Below the pieces are notes generated by a model that saw only the letters and a program-made list of their open reading frames with translations, had not been told where the DNA came from and did no database searches. 64,000 nt of DNA from Metarhizium brunneum (Eukaryota > Ascomycota > Sordariomycetes > Hypocreales > Clavicipitaceae). Below are positions 33,071 through 42,943 of this stretch, in pieces. The stretch is from contig NC_089422.1 in NCBI RefSeq assembly GCF_013426205.1, forward strand, positions 5,580,001 to 5,644,000, written 5' to 3'. The stretch's first letter is position 1, and each line of letters opens with the position of its first letter. The position numbers and the translations under genes were made by a program.

Positions 33071-35173
33071 CGTGGCGATGTGGTCTGAGGCTCGTTGGAC
33101 TGGGGATGATGACACAAGCAGATGAAGAAAGACGAAGGGGGTTGAGGGAAAAGGGCGAATTAAATAGAAAAATCGTGAGCCGGCAATACTTGTTCTAGAC
33201 GGACCATTTTCTCAACTCAGACGTGAAGACTCTGCTCCGAGGAGCAAACGCAGACTGAACTATCATCAGAGGCACTTTCGTCCATATTTCACCGGCTACG
33301 TTGCAGCAGAAAAGCAGGTAATACTTGATATCTCCGAGGAATTCTTCTGCAGGCGGTTTGTTAAGCTCAGTCGTCGGATGTTTGTCTGGGGTTATCACGC
33401 CCGAAGATGGTCTTCCGACACCTCTTGGGTAGTTCCGTGAGATGATGGCAACACGACCCTGTCAATACGTGCCCTGGTTTCATATTGGTGAAGGAGAAAA
33501 TGCCGGAAAATGCCCAGATGATGCTATCCCGATGACTAGCTAGTTCTCACGCACCGGCGGCCTGGTTGTCAAACCCGAATGCTAGAGAGTCCCGGCACCG
33601 GGATAGGAAGCCCACGATCACGGGTCGACGTTCAATCCAGACATGTGAAATCGACCAACCAGGCAGATTGCGGCCCTGCGGCTCCGGCCGAGCCTAGCCT
33701 GACCGAAAAGGATATTGGGAGCATGCGCAAAGCGGCTCCCCTACATGGATCCTTGTCGCGAGGGAAAGACTACTCCGAGCTGGTCAAGGCCGACTCGGTC
33801 TCTTTCGACAGGACATCGGGTGAAGGCATCGAAACACGGAGCTTTGCGGGGCTTTAACGCGGCACAGGGAGACTTGGAATCGTTGATATTGGGCATTTAC
33901 ACACAGCATGGCCGTTGGGAGATGGAGAACTGGCTCGCACGGCATGACCTCGAATGCTCCGCATGCCGACACCCCAATTTCACCATGCAGCGTGTCATTT
34001 GCGGCGCGGCGGAACTGGGGAAGATCGACATTTAAATTAAAAAAATGGAGTTTGTACCACTGGGGGCATGCGGCCGAGGAAATTTCGATCCTTTGTGGAC
34101 TTGTTGTGACCGTTAGGGCTCCAAGGCTGGTCAATTGCTTGATTACGCGTTGCAATCATGGCATATTTGAGGCTAGGTCCACGAACCTTTTTGTTTGTCA
34201 CCTGCTGAATGGTGTTGTATTGCTTTGTCCCCCGGCTGGCAAGGCATGAGTCGGCTAAATGGAGCTACATGTACGAATTATTGTGTGTGCCGCGGCCGAT
34301 AGAGCTTCAGCTGCTTGTATTATTCAATATGATTGGATAGGTATTCAGATGCATCAGGACAGCTTGCGACCGTAGCTATACTTCGTCATCTCAGTATTTA
34401 GCCCGGTGGAATGTATTTCGCATCTATGTACTACATAGGGCGGCCACTCTAAAGTCTGGGGTTCAGCTGCTTTAGTTACACAGCATCCAGGCAACTCGTG
34501 TGCTAGGACCTGCCGAGGAGCCGGGCCAAGACGAGCATATAAGAAATCTGCAGGGTTGTAGGCAGCTGAAGTCCGGATGTAACGCCAAGTCGGTAGCTTC
34601 GGCAAAGGCATTGTAAGCGACGTATCGCGAAGCTGTGACTGTTTGAGAGGATAGCCTTGTACTCGGCGTAGAATACTTTATAGCATGAGCGGGTTCATGT
34701 GAAATAGAACCGGCTGAGCCGTTCCCTTCTGTTTTCACCTAGCCTCTTATGGTACGCAGTTTTGCCCTCATCACCCTTGACGGCCACAGGGTCGCGTACT
34801 CATTCTAGTTCTACTTGACAAGTTCGACCTGTACTATCCAACATGCCGGTTGAGCCAGCTCAATCTTGCTACATTTGCAAAATCCCGTAGACCTACACAC
34901 CCGCTCCTGGGCGTGCGCAAAAGATGCATTCAGAACGGAGAAGTGACTGCGGAGATTTCGGAGGGAACAACTGTGTACTTAGACATGTTTCATTGAGAAA
35001 CGTCCATCTAGTAGCTAGAATCGCCACTTCTTCCGAAACCGCCACTCTGCTATCACAAACACACCATGGAAAACACGAACAAGAAGTCATCTTTACAGAG
35101 CTGAGAGAACCATGACTTGCATGGAGCTTCCCACTCTCAGATGGCAGGTCATACCAATTCCGCCAGTCTATCC
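33071..35173. other. 2.1-kb gene-free stretch
   Basis: This includes the lipase promoter on the left and the 3' flank of the MerB gene on the right. Several ORFs of about 60-125 codons show no family character. No repeat or RNA gene was recognised. Confidence 0.5.
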
Positions 35174-36031
35174 TCAAGACAAACCGTACCTACTCCATGC
35201 TTCGCGGGCCGATACCATCAGGTTTGCCACCGATATAAGAGAACCCGTGACACCGTTCGCCCGGGCCCAAGCCTCAGCCGCCGACTCGGACTGAAAAAAT
35301 CGCACTCTCCAACACCAGTCCTCGCAGACAGACCCCCCCGCTGGCATGTCTGCCATGAAAACCCCAAGCCCCGTCTCATCAGGAACACCCTTGACAAAGT
35401 TGACTACCAAGCGCTCGTTAGTAGCCGGGTCTACCGATGTCGCGAACCCCGATGCCTCAAGAGCACCAAAAATGCCAATCACGTCAAAGGCACACCAAGC
35501 CCAGAGTCTTTCCCCCTCGATGGAAAGTTGATGCTCTGTAGGAATGCAACTCAATCCAGCAACCCCGACGATGAAGCCTTGTTCATCTAGCTTGACATGG
35601 CCCCTGCGCCGAAGCGCCTCTATACCGGTCCTGATGTCGTCCGTATTTCTACCAGTCTCTTGGCTGACCTGTTCCAATGTGACACGCCCTGCGGTACGTA
35701 GCAGAATGTGAAAAGCAGACTTTCCCACCGCTGCCTCTGTTCCATCCTCGCAACTTAGAACGGACAGGCCCCGAAGAGCAGCAAGTATCTGCTCCTCATT
35801 GGGGAGATCGAGACGGCAGCTTTGTTGTCCTTGTGCCGAGACGGGTTTACCAGTGACGTCGAAGCCGTTGATGAGAAGCGTTGGAGAATGATACTCTCCT
35901 ACAAGCTCCTCGACCGTTGCGTCTGAGCGTGTTTTTGCCAAACAGTCGTTTAGTGTGTCACGAACTTTGGCTACCAACGGGCAGTCTGGCACGGTTAGCA
36001 GTTGAATCTTGATAGGGCTCTGTTGACTCAT
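35174..36031 (-). CDS. merB: Organomercurial (alkylmercury) lyase, MerB type, with thioredoxin-like N-terminus
   Basis: A single intronless exon encodes 285 residues. The C-terminal part (about 105-285) matches MerB: a winged-helix-like segment (VTLEQVSQETGRNTDDIRTG), then IPTEHQLSIEGERLWAWCAFD and CEDWCWRVRFF. Cys180, Asp183 and Cys240 correspond to the catalytic triad Cys96, Asp99, Cys159 of plasmid MerB. All three are present, so activity is likely. MerB cleaves carbon-mercury bonds to give a hydrocarbon and Hg(II). The first 85 residues read as a thioredoxin-like fold (IQLLTVPDCPLV, SPTLLINGFDVTGKP), but with one Cys instead of CxxC; this part is absent from classical MerB of about 212 residues. 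MerB is mainly bacterial, and lack of introns fits horizontal transfer. Metarhizium MerB is known to demethylate methylmercury. No merA, merR or mer transporter gene is visible nearby. Confidence 0.88.
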   Translation of the reverse strand: MSQQSPIKIQLLTVPDCPLVAKVRDTLNDCLAKTRSDATVEELVGEYHSPTLLINGFDVTGKPVSAQGQQSCRLDLPNEEQILAALRGLSVLSCEDGTEAAVGKSAFHILLRTAGRVTLEQVSQETGRNTDDIRTGIEALRRRGHVKLDEQGFIVGVAGLSCIPTEHQLSIEGERLWAWCAFDVIGIFGALEASGFATSVDPATNERLVVNFVKGVPDETGLGVFMADMPAGGSVCEDWCWRVRFFQSESAAEAWARANGVTGSLISVANLMVSAREAWSRYGLS

Positions 36032-36882
36032 GGTCGTAGTGGATATTGAGTATAACCAAGGCGCTGTGTAAGATGAAGTTGAGAGGGCGAGAGGATTGTT
36101 GATTTCGTTTTTAGAACAGAGACCAATGGGTCTTTACGTCGCGGCTTGAACAGACTCAACAGCCAACCCTAACCCGTCCGGAGTACGAGCAAAAGGGGCC
36201 AACGCAAGCGTTCGTGAGCACTTTTACCTGCCTGCTACTAGGCAACAGAATAAGCTCCGAGGTAAGTGATGCCTGGTATGTTGTGCGGTGCGGGCCGTTA
36301 CATCACTCGCCTGATGCCGAATGATCCGAGAGGCTGGCGTCGTCACCTCTGGGCCCCTCCAAGATGGACATTCAAGGATACCCTAGTTGCATATGTAGGC
36401 AGGACCAAAGTTATTTGGGAACAGCTTAGCGGGTGTTTATATGTAGTTGGGCAGTATGGAATCGGAAAGCCACAGCCACGCCGATCGGACCCGGGCGGCC
36501 TTTTAATATGGCCCGGTTGATGTTATGACCACCGAATCAACGCGGGGTTGTAAAGTCTCGGTGCTGTGAGAATCAACAACTCCCATGACCTCAACTGGAC
36601 TATCCCAACTAGATCCCTCGCGTTCTGGGTGGCTCTTTGAATAACTCTGGTATTTAATTATACACAAAGGTCGTATTCACATTTCCCTCAACCTGGACAT
36701 ATCTGCCGCGGCACTCCAGAATTGCGTAATGTTCAATGTTGCCTCTCCAGGCTAAGCCAGACAAACCATGATTGATCGCAAGTCCGGCGCTTCAAGTCGC
36801 GCAACCGTGAAATCTTGACATTCAAAACAACCAAAATTTCAATAAAATACAAGGACAAAGAGAAATACTCATATCCTTCCCC
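36032..36882. other. MerB upstream region and P450 3' flank
   Basis: The MerB promoter lies at the left of this segment. A short telomere-like AACCCTAACCC run occurs at 36165-36175, about 135 bp before the start codon. No gene was found. Confidence 0.5.
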
Positions 36883-38831
36883 TCAACATCTCGGCACAAA
36901 TCGAATGCGCACATCGGGCTTCACAAACATGCCCCATGCCTTCCAATCATTGGCCATGTCGATGTTCTGCCCCTCGACCAGCTTCACATCAAACGTCCAC
37001 AGCACCTTGGCCGCATAGATTCTGCCTTCCCACATGGCAATCTCCTTCCCGGGACACATCCGAGGCCCCTGGCTAAAGGGCTTTGAAGCGTCCAGATGGT
37101 CCGCGGCAAAATCACCATCATACAGCGCATGGCTTTTCGGCAGCCACCTCTCGGGGCGGTAGCGCAGAGCATCGTGGAAATTACAGCCATCGTGAGCAAG
37201 TGCCGTAGGGCTAGTCTGGCATACCACCTAAACAACGCATCACCGTCAGCATGCTCGACGGAAAAAGAGGACACAGCCGGATATAGACATGGAGTCTGCT
37301 TACACCCTTGGGAATAAAGTGTCCGTCCACCATGGCGCCGGGGCTGACGACAGGCATCCCGTTGGGGATCAAGGGCATCAGGCGCAGGGATTCGCTCAAG
37401 CAAGCCGCCAGGTAGGGCAATTTGGCCGCAGAAGTCGCCGTGATTTCGTCATAGCTCTCAAACGCTTCTCTAACCTCTCTAGTCGCGGCCTCGAGCATCC
37501 TCTGGTCGTTTGCTAAATAGTACGTCGTGAGGTACAGCCAAGTCGAGGGGCCTTCGTAGCCCGCCAGGAGCAACTGGCCTGCTACCTGTTCCAGATGGCG
37601 CATTTCCTGCCGCTCCGGGAGCTCTCGATTCTGCGGCATGAGCTGCTCGAAGAAATCGGGGTGCTCCACGTTTCCCTCTTGCTGGATGCGCCGCTGCAAG
37701 AGCTGGCGGCTGTGCTTTCGAGCGTCCGCGTGCGATCGTCTCGAAATGAGCAGCAGGTACATGTATTTCAGAGGGGTTAGGAATGGGAATCTCCAGCACG
37801 TCTGGATTACAACAACGGCCTTGTTGAACTCGCTGAGGATTGTGAGATATGGGGGCTCTTTCACTGTACAACGGTTAGAGTTTTTAGTTTTCCTCTGCCT
37901 TTTTTGACATGGAGCCACGTACTGTCTTGGAGGGCATTCATTTGCCGGTTGTAAGCCGTATCGGCGGATATGTCAAACGCGAGCCAACTGATCCATGTCT
38001 TGAGACTGATCCCCTCTGCAGATGTGGCCAGACACCTCATGCGTTGCACAAAGAGGTCTACGTATTTGTGAATTGTAGGCTCCTTGGCGCGAAGCGCTCG
38101 CCCGCTGAATGCAGGCGCCATTTGCTTAGATACCTGACGGTGTCTGATGGGATCCCATTCCCAGACAAGGCCGCCATGCTTGTCGTTTCCGTGATTGTTA
38201 ATTTGCGTCTTGGCAAATAGCTCTACGTGTTTATCGTGAGAGTCATATATATCTGGAAAAGACGTTGTTTTAGCTCGGCCTACCAGACTTGAACTAAAAT
38301 TCGTTGGTTTAGCAGTATCTTACCAGAGAATGCCTGAGGAGAGGAGAATGCAAGCTCGTTGGGTGCGACTCGAACAATGTTGCCTGTTTCTCATGCCATA
38401 GTCAGCAGGTCCAAATACACACACATGTAAACGTTCAGATTGCCAGACCGTATTTTTTGATGGCGTCTTCCACAGCCCAGGGCCATCGTCCTGCTAACCT
38501 TGGGTTTTATTTAGCGAGTTACACCCTTTATAGGCGGGAATACAGGACTTGTTCACTTACGAGTGATATGCGTACCAAGCATCGGAAATCGCGGCAAGCT
38601 TAGGCCCTGGAAACTTGGCAAGCGGGTGAAAGTGTAACCGCCAAATTGAGCTCGCGGAAAGATAGAAGAATATCTAGGCAAGCATTGTTTTGTAAGCAAA
38701 AGCAAGAAAGCAGACTGAGTTGGACTGTACTCTACAGCTCAAGGTAGGCATGGGCTGGAGGCACCAACGGTCACGGCCACATAAGCCAATAGCGGCCCAA
38801 CACCTGGCTCTTGAACAGGCAAAAAAGCCAT
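36883..38831 (-). CDS. Cytochrome P450 monooxygenase
   Basis: Seven exons were assembled: 38831-38769, 38673-38561, 38498-38449, 38383-38324, 38252-37923, 37863-37304 and 37227-36883. All junction phases agree and the product is 506 residues, normal for a fungal P450. The N-terminus has a membrane anchor (PLLAYVAVTIFFYLSASS) and the proline hinge FPGPKLAA. The I-helix region has LAGYEGPSTWL (AGYEGPST). The ExxR motif is E363-R366 (ESLRL). The haem loop is PFSQGPRMCPGK with the thiolate ligand Cys450. Two donors are non-consensus (GTTGGT and GTCTGG), so exons 1 and 3 are less sure. The subfamily and substrate are unknown. Position and strand next to the 7-TM, decarboxylase and NRPS genes make it a candidate tailoring oxidase of that cluster. 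Confidence 0.85.
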
Positions 38832-39692
38832 GATAGATTGACTGCAGAGTCCGAAGGGACACGTCTGAGATGGGTGGAGGCTACTCGCTACTCGCTCGCG
38901 ACTTGTTTAAGTTGGCCGCAGAGATAATGGAGTGTCGTTTCTTTGAGGACATGGAACTTGAAGCTTTGACATTGGGATCCCTATCACGTGCTATTGACAT
39001 ATATTTGCAACTCTGATGCTTGTTTGCTCATGAGCTCTTGTGTCATTGTCGTGTCGTCTGTGCTCCGCTACGGACCATGACACGCATGAATGTTGGGTCT
39101 GGTTGCTTGCTCCGTATGCTTGCCGAGTGGTTGGTTCGTCAGCATCATGTGGCATCCGTGCTGGAAATAGTATCTTGGCCACCAACTTCGACCTACCGGG
39201 TCCCAACACCCATACAAGCCTTGCCGGAATCCGGTGGTTGGGGTCGGCGGAGCGCAGTATTTTGCTCGCCTCGCCTTGAGAGTACGCACGATTTTGGCAT
39301 AGCCACAAGTAGTACTCTGTGAGCTATCAAAAGCGGTACCCAACGAAGTGTGACACCGAGACCTTGTTGGCAGAACGCTGGGGCAGGAGAACAACCAACA
39401 ACGCTTGAGTGCCTTGTCTGTTGGCACCAGCGCAGAGCATATGTACACATAACTCATTGTGGCGTAACTCATGGACATCCTCATTACAGACAAGGATACG
39501 AATTAAAAGAATAGCACAGCCAACAGCTACGTGGCTATCGTAGAAACGCGCCAACACATCTCCAAAACGAAGCAACTACTCCGTACCAATACTACTACTA
39601 GGCTGACCTTTTGCAAATAAAAGCTTAATTATTCTCAGATCAATCCAAGGGTCCAATCTACTTTGTTCTTTATTAAAGCATAGCTAGCCATT
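38832..39692. other. Intergenic region upstream of the P450
   Basis: The P450 promoter and the 3' flank of the 7-TM gene lie here. The 9-mer TACTCCGTA is at 39577-39585. No gene was recognised. Confidence 0.5.
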
Positions 39693-41029
39693 TCACGATA
39701 TATGTCCGCCTGATGACCCATCCGGGCCCCGTACATCGAATTCCTTCCTCACATGAATCCCACACGGTTTGGCTGGGCATGGCGTACCGGCAGTCATCAC
39801 ACTTAGGGGATATCTACCGTGGCCACGGGGTGCCTCGGTCCATGCAGCAAGACCCTTTGTGCTATCGCCGTCCTCTGCTCCAAGTATATTGCTAGGGGGC
39901 GAGGACTTGTTCCTGGAATTCTTGGCGTAGCTCGTGATACGAATGAAGAACTGGTGCAGAAGCACGCTGGTCGGTAGGATCGGACGGTAGACGGGGAGAC
40001 AGGCGCAGACCAACGACAGAAACATCTGCACGCAGCTCCAGAGAGAGATCATGCTGAAGGCATCTAGTTGAAGCATGGAGGTATTAGCCTCAACAGGTTC
40101 CAGCATCCGGATTAGGGAAAATTGTCCATCCTTATAATTAGCTTACAAAAGCAGTCCGTGGAATAGGTAATGATAATTTTTATGAAGCCAATGGCGCCGA
40201 CTCTGGAGTCAGAATTAGCACTTGTCTTTGCACGTGCTGGCATACTTACATGAAGCCAACTCCAAACAGTAGACGGAGCTTCCACTTGACAGAAGATGTC
40301 AAATGTAGCTGGCGAATCATGACCATGGCGAGGACAACTAAGCCAAAGTCTACAAACGTGTCGGGGACACTGCCCCCCAAAACGATGATGTTCTCCGGCT
40401 GACAATCGCCTGGGACGGATATGTCAAAGTATCGGCCAAAAGGCCTGCACTGTATAGCTTGCACGATGCAGAATATGACGATGAGCCCTGTCTGGAATGC
40501 GGCAAAGGCATAAATCCACAACCGATAGGTACGATGGATGCCAAAGATTCGGCGATACAAGGCTAGAATGCTGAGCTTGACCGTGAGCAGGTGCCCGAAG
40601 AACATATAAAGGCCGACCATGTCCCACTTGTGTATTCCGCGTGTAAGCTTCTCGTCTTGTAGCACTTGAGTCGACATCTGGGTCTGGCTTACCTTGCGCA
40701 TGAGCTTGTAGTCAGAGGGGGACTCGCCGACTTCCTGCTTGAGGGTCCTGCCGTTGATGATGCTGATAGCTATAGTCGGGCATTGATCAGTAAAGATTCT
40801 TCGAAACGGCGTGTCCAGGTGCCGACTTGCCCATGAGACCCGAAAGGTTGCACATTGCAAAGAAGATGGTTGCCAACACGGCTAGCCAGTCTTCTATATC
40901 GGTGTTGCGCTGGCTGCGGCGGGCAGCGACGAAGCGCAGCACCGTGACCAAGATGCCTATTGGCGTGAAGATCAAGAGCACGATGAACTGCGCCATTTGT
41001 GCCGAGCTTTTGTACGCTACGAATGGCAT
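39693..41029 (-). CDS. Rhodopsin-like seven-TM integral membrane protein
   Basis: Four exons (41029-40831, 40769-40250, 40202-40147, 40063-39693) give 381 residues. The first intron (40770-40830) appears to be of GC-AG type (GCAAGT donor). The others are GT-AG. Seven hydrophobic segments are visible, including FIVLLIFTPIGILVTVLRF, DWLAVLATIFFAMCNLSGL, WDMVGLYMFFGHLLTVKLS, LWIYAFAAFQTGLIVIF, DTFVDFGLVVLAMVMI, the spliced LLFGVGFIVGAIGFIKI and SCVQMFLSLVCACLPVYRP. This pattern, with an RFVAARR-like loop after TM1, fits the large fungal 'rhodopsin domain' family (PF20684) that is related to Pth11-type receptors. There is no CFEM domain and no retinal-binding Lys was identified. The C-terminal tail of about 85 residues is polar. 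Such genes are common next to secondary-metabolite genes, but their role there is rarely known. Confidence 0.8.
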
Positions 41030-42299
41030 TTTGGTGGAGTGGCTTCAAGGCAGTCGTAATTTACTATGGAAGAAGAGGCAAAAAGAAAAGAATACATATA
41101 TACTTGATATATATGTATATATATATCTCGTTAGCAGTGGCATCTGGCACTGGACAGCCAAGTCGAAGTGATGAAGGCGAGTGAGCCTTACGTTATTTAT
41201 TCACTGCACCTCATCGTATCATGTAGTGAACTGGGCTGAGCAAAGAGAGCTCACACAGCGCATTGACTTTATGAAGCCGTCAAGGTGCCCATCAGCAGGA
41301 ACAATACCTGAAACATAATGCGATCCTCTTCACTGCCCATTGGTGAGCGGTTCTGCAGAGTGCTGCAGAGTCATTTCCAACCAGTAGTACGACACACCAT
41401 GTAATATAAAGTGAAGAATTGTAGACTGCCGCAAGTTTGGGGTCTGCGTCCAAGATATTACTGGTCTGTGGCTTTCCAAGTGACTGTTGGCTATTTCTAT
41501 GTGATGAGGATATTTCGCACCAGACGTCTATATGCTGTGGAACATGGTTCATGTACAGCGTAGTAAACTAGATGCTGCCATATTAGGCGACAAGATAAGC
41601 GTATTTATATGGGATAACAAACGGCGCCAAGTTCCTGGGACGATGAAACTCTTTTATTCTAGCCTCCCGCGGCTATTATATGCGGCCTGCAACATTGGAC
41701 GTCCAGGAGCAGTTACCAATGCTTATTAATGCTTATTTTCGTCTTTGACTGACCTGTGGAACACCAATCCTGTCATTCTGCCCATATATTAAAAGAAGAA
41801 ACATGCATATGTATGTCCCTGCCTGTGAGCCAGACAGTCGCCCCCAAGTTCCGCTACATGTCCGTCCGGTAGACACTCACTCCCCATTCCGAAAGGATCG
41901 CACATATTGCCTCGTGGGACTCACAATAAGCCTTGGCTTGTCGTTTTCCGAGTGGACGGTGCAACAAGGAGCTCGACAATTTCTCATGACCTGCCGACAA
42001 CCAAGGCACCAAGAGGATCGGTTGAACGAAATACAGAGCGACGGAGCTTGTGTCGCGATTCGCGCTTGCGGTGTAACCAGCAGAGAGCGAATAGAGGCAG
42101 TCCATGAAGAAGCCGTCTCTTACTTGCCACCCGTCGCAGGAGTCAATTGCTCAAGGTGCCGTGGTGCTTCGGGATACCGCCTTTCAAGACGTGGTTGGCC
42201 GCGACTACATCAAAAGTTGGGGGTAGTCTTGATCTCAACAATCTCTTCCAAGACAACACTCTCGACTTCTTCTTTGTTAGAAGCAGTCATATTAGCCAG
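41030..42299. other. Intergenic region
   Basis: This holds the 7-TM gene promoter. A short AT dinucleotide-rich run lies near 41095-41125. Reading frames on both strands (such as plus 41803-42303) lack support. Confidence 0.45.
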
Positions 42300-42455
42300 T
42301 TAGCCAGGAGAACAAGGGCCAGGTCGGCGACAACGGATGATGGACGTACCGGCACCGATTCTAAAAGCCGCGTGCAAATTGGCCTTGTAGCTGTGCGAAT
42401 CGAGCTTCTCGACCTTGATGGCGTCGGCAAACGAAGGGCCCTCCTCGGTGGCCAT
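42300..42455 (-). pseudogene. Thioesterase-like N-terminal fragment
   Basis: From the ATG at 42455 the minus strand encodes MATEEGPSFADAIKVEKL and then DSHSYKANL. This resembles the first strand region of fungal hot-dog acyl-CoA thioesterase-like proteins. The expected continuation (a Gly-rich GGY segment) was not found downstream in any frame, even allowing an intron at the GTACGT donor that follows. It is therefore read as a remnant. It lies between the 7-TM and decarboxylase genes and might be a lost member of the cluster. Confidence 0.4.
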
Positions 42456-42943
42456 TGCTCGTGTGTTGAACAAGGTATTTGGTTTTAGGGTGAGGCTGTT
42501 AGACAAGGAAGAAAATCCAAGGGAGCAATATCCTGGGGACTTTATGCTTCATGTATTGCGCTGGGCGGGAATTGGTGTGGGTGGCATTGGTCGGATCATG
42601 ACTTGTTGGTTGCCTCCTTGTACCATTTCCGGAATGATAAAAATGTCACATCCTAGGTAAAACCGCAAGGGTCGTTGGGAGAAAGCGGAGAACAATACCA
42701 AGTTGGATTTATGTTGCAGTAGTCTTTCATCAGCAGCGCTCCGTTCTATATTCTGCTTCTTTTCCCGAAACCTGGCCTTGAATCAGCCCGTTGAATTTTC
42801 GAATCATGACAACCTTTATAATGCCAGCTGTGAATAAACTTGTACCTCTAAACCTCGACACATCGTTTGCCCCCTCGATACAGTTGAGTGATACCGAGTG
42901 TGTATAGTTCAAGACTGAACGCGGAAGAATGTAAAGCCCAACT
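42456..42943. other. Intergenic region, decarboxylase 3' flank
   Basis: No gene, RNA or repeat was recognised in these roughly 490 bases. Confidence 0.5.

Noticed and set aside
41803..42303. 166-codon plus-strand frame
   Set aside because: No domain recognised and mostly intergenic in character; not enough to call a gene.
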